Assembly (NCBI GenBank): GCA_944989445.1
Contig: CALYLW010000011.1
Location: 2,695,501-2,759,500, forward strand
Length of the DNA stretch: 64,000 nt
Direction: 5' to 3'
Source of the DNA: Ampullaceana balthica
Taxonomy: Eukaryota; Mollusca; Gastropoda; Lymnaeidae
Numbering within the stretch: the stretch's first letter is position 1; the number at the start of each line of letters is the position of its first letter. The notes below the pieces were generated by a model. That model was not told the origin of the DNA. It searched no databases and saw only the letters and a program-made list of their open reading frames with translations. The translations under genes were made by a program, and so were the position numbers. Below, in pieces: positions 1-11,230 of this stretch.

Positions 1-1225
1 CAGTACAACTGCAATACATTTGTTGATAAAATGAGATTCATGCCCCTTCCTCCCATATCAAACAAAATGTTAAACTTTCTATAGCCCCGTTTCAAAATTG
101 ATTGTTGTACAATCGCCGTGATCGATGGGGACCATTTCTACACATTCTTTCTATGTTCTGTGGCAGTTTGGTAAGCACGTTGGTGACTTATATCTATCTT
201 TACCCGAAAAGTGCGTCCTCATATCAGACAAGAGATGGTCGGGATGGCATTAAGAAGGTTTCTTGCACTCTTTCCTAGCATGTCTTCTGGATTTGGCAGC
301 CTTTTGTCAGTTTGTTTCATAAGTTGCTGCGCTGTTCCATATAGTAGGGTGACAGGAGGCTGCTGCTTCCCAGGGTTCAAGGTCAATGCCAAAAGTTTTT
401 AGTTTGGTTTTCAGAGTATCCTTGTAACACTTTAAAAAAAAACTCAGCGGGCTATCCTTTCATGTTTAAGCTCACCATAGAAGAGCAATTCTTTAATAGA
501 ATATAGTCTGGCATGCGCACGACGTTTCCCGCCTAATTTAGTAGTTCTGACTGCATCAGACTTGTATAGATTCTTAGGGGTCCTGCCCTGATGAGTACTT
601 CAGAGTATGGAAATTATCCTGAATTTAGATATTGAGGAATTTCCTCAGGCTTGTGTGAAGGTGGTTCAGACACCTTGCATGGCGTTGGTACACAAGTCAT
701 GTTTGCCATGCACACATCTCTGTGATACTTTTATTTAGGTTTCGATGCTGATTCCCCATCTGTTCAAGCCACTGTCATACAGTATGTCAAACGTTGCACT
801 GGCTGTAGAGATACGCACATTCCCTTCATCATCAATATTGGCACCCTGTGAACAATATGCTGCCGAGGTAGATGAAACTTTTCAGTGCTTTGATTTTTAG
901 CCATTGATGGTTATACTTAGGGCTTGCCTCAAATACCATTCAATCATACCAGAAAATATTTTTACTGAGATTAAAGAAGTTGAGAGCAGTGAGGTTTTCC
1001 CTAAATGAAATTTTAAAATGGTATAAATATCTCAGAGTTTAAATCATTAGAAAGTATTTAGATGAATCTAAACCTAAATGAAAGAATATATAATGTCACG
1101 CGATTTAAGAGTTGTAACTATAAAACTATTTCATATTTTCTGGCTGCCTCTATGAAATTTTGATTGTGTTTTTCAAGTTAAAGAACGAACAAAAAATCCG
1201 TAACTTCGGTATGGTGACTACTGAC
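1..1225. other. Intron or flank of GPCR paralogue B, nothing recognised
   Basis: AT-rich sequence downstream (minus-strand sense) of the exon at 1226-1432. I searched by eye on the minus strand for a TM2 exon of the LAxAD type and did not find one, so the remaining exons of that gene probably lie left of the window. No repeat family recognised. Confidence 0.4.
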
Positions 1226-1432
1226 CTGTGTAGTCCTCAGTGACTTGGTGCTCCACACTGACACAATCGTCAGGGCATTCCCCGTCATGATGAGAATACA
1301 CAGAAAAAAATGGATCACAACAATAAGGGCTTCGAAAGGATCCCTCAGTGCCTGGTCTCCGGTCAGCATTATTGTACGAATGGCCATCGTCGTGTTGTCG
1401 AAAAGTCTGGAAACATCTGTGACGTTATCCAT
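1226..1432 (-). CDS. Class A GPCR paralogue B, exon 1 (N-terminus and TM1), gene truncated by window edge
   Basis: Sixty-nine codons from ATG at 1432 to a GTCAGT splice donor at 1225. The predicted extracellular N-terminus carries two N-glycosylation sequons (N3-V-T, N13-T-T). TM1 covers about residues 35-59 and contains the GN motif of class A receptors (TGNALTIV, N52 = N1.50). The end, STKSLRTTQ, is the usual TM1-ICL1 boundary and the intron is phase 0. The first exon of the complete receptor at 17022-17228 has the same 207-nt length, the same phase and N1.50 at the same residue number, so the two are tandem paralogues about 10 kb apart on one strand. Exons for TM2-TM7 are not in the window. 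The ligand is unknown; family assignment rests on TM1 plus paralogy. Confidence 0.75.
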
Positions 1433-2440
1433 GTCTTTTTTGGCAAAGTTGCTCCAAAAAATGGTTTAAAGAAACGTAACTGAAGCAATAAAAGAGCAAT
1501 CGACGAAAAGCTTGAACGCAGACACAGTTCTCATTCTTCAGAGGGAAACTTTGAACAGAGTTACTCCCCTTACAAGGGAACAGCAGATATTACATTAATC
1601 GGGGGCAAGTTTTGTGTACACTTAACATTGTTTGCCAGTGTGTATAATTTAACAGTTTGCCAGCATTACAAACTTTAGATAATCGTTATCTGCCAATGGT
1701 GCTGACGTCCTACGTGTTCCTAAATAATTAAAGGATGAGTCAATCATGTATGTCATAATTAAACACATCCAGCTAAGAATCAAGTTAAAAGACAGCCATG
1801 CATTTTTTATAAAACAAAAAATAATATATCTGCTGACAACATTAACAAAACTCACTTTTGGTTAAAAACTCATTTTCGGTTAAAAATTGCCTCTTGTTTG
1901 AAAACGCACTCTTGATTAAATACTCACCCTTGGTTAAAAACTCTCTTGGTTGCATCAATCGTTCTCAAAAACTGTTACATTGGAGACAGTCAACTCAGGG
2001 GATTGTCGCTATGTACAGTTCTTTGATCAGTGGGAAAGACTGCATGTAATAATGGATCAATGTATGGTATTGCTCGCAGCATGCATTAAACACAGTTCAA
2101 ATATTGAGACAGGCGCTTGTCGACTTGGGACAAGTGTTTCCTGCTACTTGGTCATCTAATCCTGACCAAAATAAGGCTTAAACTTTAAGTAACTCAAGGA
2201 TGGGCGTTTTCATTTCAGATCCGAAGTAAAGAAGACAGTCCTAAAAGCCTTGGGGGGGGGAGGGTAGTCAGAAACGTAATCTCATATCAGAGTCATAGTT
2301 TTACCATCTTTATTGAAGAACCGCGACGTTGTGTTTATCAAACGTGGTGGGAGCCAGTTAATTACGATGGATGTTTGGAACTGTTTTTGATTGATGTCTG
2401 CCATTGTGGAGAGAAGAAAAGGGGGAGGGGGGAAGCTGGT
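1433..2440. other. Intergenic; short degenerate repeats only
   Basis: At 1857-1950 there are about four degenerate copies of a unit containing GGTTAAAAACTC. The rest shows no gene or element I can support. Confidence 0.35.
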
Positions 2441-2815
2441 TGGAATAAATAAGTTGCATGGACAAAATATTTCATTAAGTAAGTTGGACTTGGCCGCGTC
2501 GGTGGTCTTAAATTAGCTGGACCTCATGTTATTAAATAATGTGGACAATACTGGTAATATTAAAATGTTCTGGCCACATTGTGCACAATAAATTATACGG
2601 AAAATATTTATTGTATGAAATTAGTGGGGACCAAAATTTTTGGGTAAAATTAGTTGGGGTGTAATGGTCGGATTAAATAAGTTGCACCACACTTGTCAGA
2701 TTAAATTAGTTGAACCACAATGGTGGGATCACATTATTTAGACTTCAATGATTGGATTAAATTAGTTAGAACTTAGAATACACCTGTCAGATAAAAGTAG
2801 TTGGCGCCCAAGGAT
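2440..2815. repeat. Degenerate tandem repeat, unit about 35-40 bp
   Basis: The core GATTAAATTAGTTG followed by ACCACA recurs with variation (AAATAAGTTGCACCACA, AAATTAGTTGAACCACA, AAATTAGTTAGAACTT). The copies are strongly diverged, suggesting an old minisatellite. Confidence 0.55.
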
Positions 2816-2899
2816 GGGTAGGTCAAGGCAGCAGAAGAATACTAAACTCGGAAAATGTTGAAGTAGACTGCCCAAGAGATCTAGTTTGCTACTCAAACT

Positions 2900-3190
2900 A
2901 AATACAACAGATCCAGCTAGCTGCTCATGTAGCAGCCCATACTACATACAACAGTTTCAACTAGCTGCTCATGTAGTAGCCCATACTACATACAACAGTT
3001 CCAGCTAGCTGCTCATGTAGTAGCCCATACTACATACAACAGTTCCAGCTAGCTGCTCATGTAGCAGCCCATACTACATACAACAGTTTCAACTAGCTGC
3101 TCATGTAGTAGCCCATACTACATACAACAGTTCCAGCTAGCTGCTCATGTAGCAGCATATACCGCATAAAACAGATCCAGCTAGCTGACA
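2900..3190. repeat. 44-bp tandem repeat, about 6 copies
   Basis: Units share CTAGCTGCTCATGTAG and CCCATACTACATACAAC. Inner copies are nearly identical and differ mainly at TTCAACT/TCCAGCT and GTAGTAG/GTAGCAG. The outer units are more diverged. Confidence 0.9.
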
Positions 3191-3314
3191 TCTAGTTGTC
3201 TGGGCTAGATTTTCTGTTATTCAAATAAACGTATAACTTATACATATTTTTAATGTCATTCCGATACATTTCTAAAAATTGTCAAATTGTCAATTGCATG
3301 TTTAACCATAAAAT

Positions 3315-3480
3315 ACAAGATACATAAACGAATTATGTGATAAAAACAATAAATTAAAGCTTTATTAACAGGCTAAAACACAAGTAAACGTTTCGGCTAA
3401 TGCCTTCATCAGTAAAAATAAATAAACACATGTATTTAAATTAAATTTACATTATATAAATACTTACTATCCCAAGGGAA
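3315..3480 (-). mobile_element. Hammerhead-ribozyme-bearing retroelement remnant, copy 1
   Basis: This stretch is homologous, in the same order, to 17685-17860 and in part to 41975-42053: an ATACAA-ATACA end, an ACAATA...AAGCTTTATT block, then the hammerhead core at 3386-3413. On the minus strand the ribozyme comes first and the ATTTTGTAT-like end last. Hammerheads in such a context are known from Penelope-like element pseudo-LTRs and from retrozymes. No coding part is present, so which of these it derives from is open. Confidence 0.6.
3381..3416 (-). ncRNA. Candidate type I hammerhead ribozyme
   Basis: On the minus strand the conserved core is complete: CTGATGA at 3412-3406, stem II GGC-ATTA-GCC, GAAA at 3394-3391, then ACGT as a minimal self-complementary helix III and T at 3387 as the expected cleavage-site nucleotide. 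One extra A sits between CTGATGA and stem II. Helix I is weak (two clear pairs, TA with TA, then mismatches), so activity is uncertain. The very short helix III matches ribozymes that are thought to act as dimers in retroelements. Confidence 0.65.
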
Positions 3481-3898
3481 AATGATAATTAAGTAATGCT
3501 TAAAAACACAGTAAAGGTTGGGCCAGACTATCAAATGCTCGCGCGAGCATTTGATCAAACGCACTATTTTATTGGCGAATGCAGATGTAATAGAAGTAAA
3601 CATTAATCACGTGACTTGACTTTACAGCTGATCTTAATTTTAATGGCTGCCACTTTCTTCGATTCTAGTCTAATTATTATTTATCAGCTCTTCTAAATCG
3701 TAATGAAAACAAGGATAATACGCTAATATTCACAATGAAAACAAATCCTCAGCATACCAAATGGTCTTTAAAATCTAATAATATCTACGCGACGTCTTCA
3801 CTTTAAAGGACAAAATTTGAATCGAACAAATACTCTGATCATACTTCGTGACATAATAATAATAGTAATAGTGCTACTAGGCTACTAGTAATTCTACC

Positions 3899-3899
3899 T

Positions 3900-3963
<64 letters not shown>
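3899..3963. repeat. (CTA)n microsatellite
   Basis: Uninterrupted run of about 21 CTA/ACT triplets. It lies just upstream of the possible micro-ORF start inside the 4.8-kb TIR element. Confidence 0.95.
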
Positions 3964-3964
<1 letters not shown>

Positions 3965-4026
3965 GAAATAGTCTGCTGTTACTGATCACTGATAAGTTAT
4001 CAAGTTCAAGAAACTTCAAAATCATA

Positions 4027-4798
4027 ATGGTAAGTTCAGTTATTATTTTTTTTTATATTATAGCTTAGTTTTTATGGAAAGCACATGAATATTATATTAT
4101 GATATAATATTATATTATTAATTTTAAAAAATTAATATATTAATTATTAATATCTAAATTTAATATTATCAATATGGACCATAGACCTGGAATGTATGAA
4201 TCACTTTGAATTAATTAATAATAACTTAATAACGATAATAAAACATAATTGTCATATTATTAATATTATTATCGAATGAATTTGCTTATTTATATTATAA
4301 TACTAATAACTTTTATTAAAATATTAATATTAAAAATAGGGCTGCGGAAAATAACAATAAATTAATCGATTAATCATTAAAAATAAAATTTAATTAAAAT
4401 TTAAGAAAATATTTTGAATATTTTTTTAAAAAATTTATTATTAATTTATATTTTTTGTAACTAGCATACTTTTCCCTTGTATTATTTTTATTTATTTAGA
4501 CGCGCATACGTAAACAAAAAGGTTTTTCTACCTTATTTCTTGCATAGCAATGAAAGAGTAAAACATAATTAAATTACCAAAACAATGTGTAAATTTCCAA
4601 ATTTTAGCTACAAGTCCTTTTTTTAATATATTGAGTTTTAAATATTTTTTTTAAATATAGTTAAAAATATGCAAATTTGTTTTTCAGAAAGAAAAGACTA
4701 CATCCAATAGCACTGACTTTCATTTAGATGATGACAGCATGTTTGAATCCTATTCAATACCAAGTCACTCTACTAAGTTATTGGAGCAAGAGATATAA
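4027..4798 (+). CDS. Possible two-exon micro-ORF (37 aa) inside the TIR element
   Basis: ATG at 4027-4029 is followed at once by a consensus GTAAGT donor (4030). An AT-rich intron of 658 nt ends in a T-rich tract and CAG at 4685-4687. Exon 2 (4688-4798) continues in phase for 36 codons to TAA. The predicted peptide is Ser/Thr-rich with an acidic patch (LDDDSMFES) and ends in LLEQEI. I recognise no family. The frame is also open upstream of the ATG through the CTA repeat, so the true start could lie elsewhere. A CACGTG E-box sits at 3609-3614. It may be a captured host fragment or chance; no expression evidence is available. Confidence 0.25.
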
Positions 4799-6460
4799 AA
4801 AAATTAATTTAATTATGAAGAATGAAACAAATTCCTCATTACTATTCTTACTACTTACATAAATGTATTTAAATTCATTTTTATCCTCTTTCTGTTAATA
4901 TTACAAGGCTAAGAGACGTTAATATGTTTTAGATTCAATACTACCACAAGACTTGTAAAATAAGCAAATTATTTTGAAAATCATGAAATATCACCCGATC
5001 ATTTCAGTAGTTATCATGATTAGAAACTAGTTACCAACCATCTGAAATTTATATCAATAAATGTTTAATAGTATTGTAAATATTTTTTTTTAAAACAACC
5101 AAAATTAGGTTACTGTTTTAATTGTAGTTGTATCAAATTACTCTATGTTGAGGCAATTTTGTTCCTTGCCTAAACACAAAAATTTAAAAGCCATCACTGC
5201 TAGAATGATATTGAGAAGTTGAAAGATTAGGATTGAAAGGCTTAAGTACTAAAATAGATTTGGGCTCTATTTAACATTTTTTTCTCCAATTTGTAGAGAA
5301 TTGGTTAGAGTAATAGTAATAAGACCAAAGAAAAGATGAATATCTAATAAATAAGAATTTTAATGAATCTAAACAATTTGAAAGGAAAACAAGTAATCAA
5401 TAATCAAAAGTAATGCATTTAAATTAAACTAAAATAAATGTTTGTTTAAATAGGAGTTATTATTAAATAATCTGTTGTGAATGTTTTTTGAAAAATTAAT
5501 AAGTTTGTAAATCTATATTTGATTTATACAAGTTATAACTAATAATTAAATCTAAACATTACTTGTTCCTTTTACTGCTACATACATTTTTAATATATTG
5601 TATAAAAATAAATATAAATATAATGTATATAAAATAATATATATATACACAATGATAATTACATGATTTGAGCACCTATGCACACATGCAGTTTCAAAAT
5701 GTATTCAAAAATAAAGTTATGGTTTTTAATGTGTCTTTCATTCAAATTTTGACAATAAATTATAGTGAATAATCTTGTTTCTACATAAAAATAAAAGAGT
5801 AAAAGTGTTTGGGACTTTAAAAAAAGTTTAGAAAGTGAAAGCTAATGGGTGCAATATTTCATAAAAGTATATATATGTTTTCATTTTCAGATTTGGCTTT
5901 TAGCAATAAATTTTAACAATCTTCCATTTTCTAAAGTTTAAAAAGAAAAATATTATTAACTTAATATCCTGCATTTTTTTCAAGTAAAAATAATATGGTT
6001 TTTATTTATAAATAACCTGAATACACCTTCTGATTACATCTTAGTGTCTGCTATGTTTTTATTACATATAATTTATTTATAAATAAATAAAATAGTTTAG
6101 GCCATGTTGCATTAAACTGTAATAAATTGCTACTTTTTATTTAATTATACATTTTTTATTTTATGTTTGATGAAATTTTTGTATTCAGTCCTGTTTATAA
6201 TACACATCACTCACCTCAAATAAAATTGTAAGTGCATATGGAAAATATTGGTCAGAGAATTTTGCAATATATGTGTATAGTACAATAACAATTGAATTGA
6301 AGTTTTATGGAATAAGTAAGTTATAGGACAGTTACATTTTCTTAGTTATATTTGAAGAGAATAGGTTTTGTATTTTATTTGGATTGTTGTTTTTCTTGTA
6401 CATGCACCAATTAAAAATACATTCAACAAAGTTGAAAGTATTGGCCAGACATAATGTAAC
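4799..6460. other. Very AT-rich interior of the TIR element, no genes seen
   Basis: Mostly A/T runs and short ATTA/TAAT-rich sequence. No open frame with coding character, no tandem array. Confidence 0.5.
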
Positions 6461-6504
6461 CAGAGGTAAAATTAGATAGGGGGGGTGTGGACCGCACCGG
6501 GGGA

Positions 6505-7107
6505 CAGTGGCATAGCCAGGGTCATCTGCGCCCGGGGACATTACACAAATTCTGCGCCCCTTCTCGGACTGACAGATTTTTCCTTAAAACAAATTGTTTG
6601 CAATCGCATAGAGAATTATTAGTCCGTATTGTAATTCATTAAAATACCAGATACTTTGAAAATGAACCATATAAATCGTAAAATTTCAAAAATTTTTCTG
6701 GGGGGCTCATTGAGCCCCCAGAATTTATCGGTCCGGGAAGGGGCGCAAACTTTGTGTCATGTCCCCGGGCGCAGATGACCCTAGCTACGCCACTGGTCAT
6801 TGCATCAGCATTGTTATGTTATTGTGACCGACAGTCGGCTAGAGGTATGTTAACATATTCCAGTTTCTCTACGATAACCCTTTCAAGGCTTGCTGCGTCT
6901 TTGGAATGTATATGAACAAAACCTAAAATGATTCTTTAATGGTTACTTTTTTAGTTTGAAAATCCACATGGCGCCCCTTAATGCTCAATGGGGGTGCCAA
7001 AATCATGCTTGCCAACTGGTTTGTAAAGAAGATATTTGTGGAGCTCCAAAACCTAACGTGGCGCCCGGGGACATATGTCCTCCCTGCACCTCCTAGCTAC
7101 GCCACTG
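6505..7107. mobile_element. hAT-like non-autonomous insertion(s) with CAGTGGC...GCCACTG ends
   Basis: The left end reads CAGTGGCATAGCCAGGG followed by TCATCTGCGCCCGGGGACAT. A matching inverted copy ends at 6795 (long TIR of about 35 bp) and a second CTAGCTACGCCACTG end lies at 7107. The outer pair is flanked by similar octamers, CCGGGGGA (6497-6504) and CTGGGTGA (7108-7115), two mismatches apart, consistent with an aged 8-bp hAT duplication. The octamers split a GTGCGGTCCACACC-type sequence of an older repeat. Confidence 0.6.
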
Positions 7108-7349
7108 CTGGGTGACACCATCACAAGGGTGATACCAAACTGTAAAATTCCGTATGTTCTGTTGTTTGGCGGAGGAGTTTGTTTTTTTTTGTTCCGCGCG
7201 GCAAAGCTCTGTGACGTCATCTTGGAGGGGTGTCTAAGTTTCTGTGGCCGGGGTAATAAAATAGGAAAAAATTGCCAATAAGTAATTATGTATAAAATAA
7301 ATTAACGTAAATATATATAGGCATAGGCCCAATTAACTAATTAAAATAA

Positions 7350-7549
7350 GGGGCCGTCCATAAAGTATGCCACGCTATTTTAACTCCCCCCTCCACCCTG
7401 TCACAAATCTCGGACACCTAAAGTACGTCACTCTTTCGAAACAAAAAATAATTTTTTATTAACACAAACTGTCACACAATTTTTCCCCTGTCACACTTTC
7501 TTACACCCCCTCCCCCCTCTGGGGCGTGACTTACTTTATGGACGGCCCC
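7350..7549. mobile_element. MITE, GGGGCCGTCCATAAA family, copy 1 (200 bp)
   Basis: Ends are GGGGCCGTCCATAAAGTA and TACTTTATGGACGGCCCC, perfect inverted repeats. TAA flanks both sides, suggesting a 3-bp target duplication. The interior is C-rich at both flanks with TGTCAC motifs. Two further copies lie at 15624-16068 and 53116-55009. Confidence 0.85.
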
Positions 7550-8429
7550 TAAGCTTAGGCGTAGGCCTTAGCCTTAGGCTGAACAAAATTTGATTAACAA
7601 AGTATTGAAATATAATTTAGAGTTATAGTTATAGATCTAGACTCTTGGCAAGCTTTTTATTTTTTCTTGTGTTTATGATCAAGGAGGGGCAAAATAATTT
7701 TTTAAACATACCTTCATCTATCTTATAACATCATTATTAATTATTAGTTCTATTTCATAGTTTCGAAATAACGAATTTTTTTTGCGTAATTTAAATTTCT
7801 ACGAACGATGGTAGACTCCTTAGCCACAGTAGTAGATAGTATGACTATTTAAACATATTAACTCATTTTTAAACATGAGCCATAGTTATACTCATTCTAC
7901 ACATTCATTTGCATATTTTGAATTTAAAGTTGAAGTCTTTATAATATTATTATTTTATTATTTATTTTCATTCTTTTAATTTTAAAAAATCTCTGTTTTT
8001 AAAAGCCTAATTTAAATAAAATGCATATCTACTTCGTAATAAATCGTATATTGTTGTTGTTTTGACATTTTTTAAATAATAATGATTTGATAAAAATTTG
8101 GTTGATCACGAGCAATTTTATTAAATTAATAGCACATCGTAGTCAACATAAGCAACTCTCCGATGATGAACTTTGAACTTCAATTTGTAATAATTTACCA
8201 TGTGATATGGAGGTTGCGTAATAATACAAAAATATTTATAGTGCGTGTGTTTGATCAAATGCTTGATCAAATGCTCGATGGCATTTGATAGTGTGGCCCA
8301 ACCTTAACGCAAAGAAGAAAGGTGGACACAATTACTAAACAAAAACAAAGAATAGAAGAAGAGAAAGTAAGTATCAAAAGTTTCAGTTAAAACCACAACT
8401 GGAAAAAATATTTAACCAATAAACGCCGG

Positions 8430-9660
8430 TTATAATTTAACACAGCACCCACAGATATTAACTTAACAAAACACACTCAGGCATTAACTTAACACAGCAC
8501 ACACGAACATTTACCAATCAGAGTAAACAAAGACTTTATATAAACACAACAAACATCGAAAGAAACTAAAAACAGCCCACACACACATTAGCTAAATGCA
8601 GACCACGTCGATTTTAACTAAACACAGCACACACATACATTAACTAAACACAACACACACAAAAATTAACTAAACACAGCACACACAAACATTAACTAAG
8701 CGCAACACACACAAACATTAACTAAACACAACACACACAAACATTAACTAAACACAACACACACAAACATTAACTAAACACAACACACACATACATTAAC
8801 TAAACACAACACACACAAACATTAACTAAACACAACACACACATACATTAACTAAACACAACACACACAAACATTAACTAAACACAACACACACAAACAT
8901 TAACTAAACACGACACACACAAACATTAACTAAACACAGCACACATAAACATTAACTAAACACAACACACACAAACATTAACTAAACACAGCACACACAA
9001 ACATTAACTAAACACAGCACACACAAACATTAACTAAACACAGCACACACAAACATTAACTAAACACAGCACACACAAACATTAACTAAACACAACACAC
9101 ACAAACATTAACTAAACACAACACACACATACATTAACTAAACACAACACACACAAACATTAACTAAACACAACACACACATACATTAACTAAACACAAC
9201 ACACACAAACATTAACTAAACACGACACACACAAACATTAACTAAACACAGCACACATAAACATTAACTAAACACAACACACACAAACATTAACTAAACA
9301 CAGCACACACAAACATTAACTAAACACAGCACACACAAACATTAACTAAACACAGCACACACAAACATTAACTAAACACAGCACACACAAACATTAACTA
9401 AACACAACACACACAAACATTAACTAAACACAGCATACACAAACATTAACTAAACACAGCACACACACACATTAACTAAACACAGCACACACACACATTA
9501 ACTAAATACAAAACACACAAACATTAACTAAACACAGCACACACACACATTAACTAAACACAACACACACAAACATTAACTAAACGCAACACACACAAAC
9601 ATTAACTAAACACAGCACACACAAACATTAACTAAACACAGCACACACAAACATCAACTA
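8430..9660. repeat. 26-bp minisatellite, about 40 copies
   Basis: The unit is CATTAACTAAACACARCACACACAAA-like. The first 150 bp are degenerate and the rest is regular from about 8620. A marker variant pair (CGACACAC followed one unit later by CACATAAACATT) recurs exactly 312 bp apart (8911 and 9223), that is 12 units, showing block duplication within the array. Confidence 0.95.
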
Positions 9661-10261
9661 ATCTTCAAATACCTTATTAAAATAAACAGTTTTTTATAAC
9701 TGAAAGCAATTATATATAAAACAGGAATCGGTGAAATTTATCTCTTTAATATTAGAGATATCACAATCTACGCGCACATGTAAATATGCAATTTAACAAA
9801 AACAACAAGAAGAATGGAAAATTTCTAATTTATTACTTTGTAACCGATAATCAATGGAGTCGTTATCGTGTTCCATGATTTAAATAAATTGACATTTCTT
9901 TCAAAATCCACGACAAATATTTGAGCTGCTAGTTGCTTGGCTAATAGAGCTACCATCACTGCTAATGGAAGGGACGGGAAGAGCAGTGGTTCCCAAGGAA
10001 ATGTTCACACAGGCACACGGTAACTGTATTGTAGCATTTAGGGGAAATATCCACGGCCTTTACTATATCATTATGAAATTAAATTGTATCACCATCTGAC
10101 ATATTTACATGCCATTGATTTTTTAGAAATAGGTATATTTAATACGTGCAGATTATTTAGCATAGAGACACGTTTTTAAATGTGAGGTGTTAAATCTCAA
10201 TTTTTATAGGGGGGGGGATTTGTTTTCAACCCTTTCTGACCCATAAAGGGAAGGGGATGAG
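9661..10261. other. Intergenic, nothing recognised
   Basis: Unique-looking AT-rich sequence between the 26-bp array and a small TIR element. No coding or repeat signal found. Confidence 0.4.
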
Positions 10262-10424
10262 CAGAAGCGTAACTGCGCCCTTGGCTAATTTATTTTTGGC
10301 GCCCTTGACAAATGGATATTAAAAAATCCAAAAGGTAGAAAAATACTAAATTTGAATAAATAGAAGGATTAGCCCTCGGCGCCCTTGGCAACTGCCCCGA
10401 TGCCAAGGCGTTGTTACGCCTCTG
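10262..10424. mobile_element. Short TIR element (163 bp)
   Basis: Ends CAGAAGCGTAAC and GTTACGCCTCTG are near-perfect inverted repeats. GGATGAG flanks both sides (10255-10261 and 10425-10431; the left copy extends to GGGATGAG), consistent with a 7-8 bp hAT-type duplication. The interior repeats GGCGCCCTTGGCAA-like blocks. Confidence 0.7.
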
Positions 10425-10831
10425 GGATGAGTATATGTGCTGAATATTCTTAACGCAAAAGAAAAAAACAGCTGTTGTGGGAAATTTTTTCAAGCGTTGA
10501 CTTCTGCCTTACATTTTAATGTTACGAGATCAACAAATTGTGCTACGATATTTATGTCGTCAATACACCGTCATGATTAATTAAACATTGATTTTCAGGA
10601 AATGGCTTTGGAAAAATTTGTTTTTGGTTGCTGACATTTAAGGTCTAAAACGCTTCTTTCGACTTTAAGACTGATTAGATATAGCTGTGTTCAAGGTTTA
10701 AACCATCATTTGAAACATCGTAATCATAAATCATGATCATAGGAGCTGATAATTGGTTTTAAATTATTATCATACAGTGAGTAAATTTAAAAAGAAACAC
10801 AAAAAAACTCAATTCATTTGTTTGTCTAATC

Positions 10832-11019
10832 CAGGGGTCTCCAAACTTTTATGCCGGAGGGCCGCATTAACTACCAAACAGCAATTTTGGGGCTGACTAC
10901 TAACCCCCAAATACTAAGTTTTGTGGTAAACTACAGGTAAAAATGGTATATTTTCCCGAGATTAAAAGGTCTCCAAGGGCCAGATGAGAGGGCCACGGGC
11001 CGTAGTTTGAAGACCCCTG
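10832..11019. mobile_element. hAT MITE (188 bp) with exact 8-bp target duplication
   Basis: Ends CAGGGGTCTCCAAAC and GTTTGAAGACCCCTG are inverted repeats. GTCTAATC is duplicated exactly at 10824-10831 and 11020-11027, the hallmark of hAT transposition. No coding capacity. Confidence 0.93.
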
Positions 11020-11230
11020 GTCTAATCTATAGAAATCAATAATTTTACGACATTTGGTCATAGCAGCGGCTTAAGATTCACATGTGTGCCGTTAAAACAA
11101 AATAGCCTTATACTATATAGTCTTATAAAGTTGGTTTTTGGGTTCCAAGAAATGTTTTCTGTATTGTAAAACAATAGTTATTTTGATTAAAAATCTAAGT
11201 TAATATGCTCCTCTTACATTATTCCTTTAC

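Larger units (their letters stand above)
3515..8304. mobile_element. 4.8-kb AT-rich TIR element flanked by TAA target duplications
   Basis: The left end reads AGGTTGGGCCAGACTATC and the right end is its reverse complement with one G/C change. The match covers 24 bp and resumes further in (GAGCATTTGATCAA, CGCACTAT) with indels. TAA precedes the left end (3512-3514) and follows the right end (8305-8307), as expected for a 3-bp target duplication of the PIF/Harbinger kind. The left end carries a perfect 26-bp palindrome at 3530-3555. The interior is very AT-rich, encodes no transposase I can find, and contains later insertions at 6505-7107 and 7350-7549. Confidence 0.75.

Noticed and set aside
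586..625. CTGATGAGTACTTCAGAGTATGGAAA, hammerhead-like on the plus strand
   Set aside because: A stem II can be drawn, but an extra G precedes GAAA and no helix III or I follows. Not repeated elsewhere in the window.
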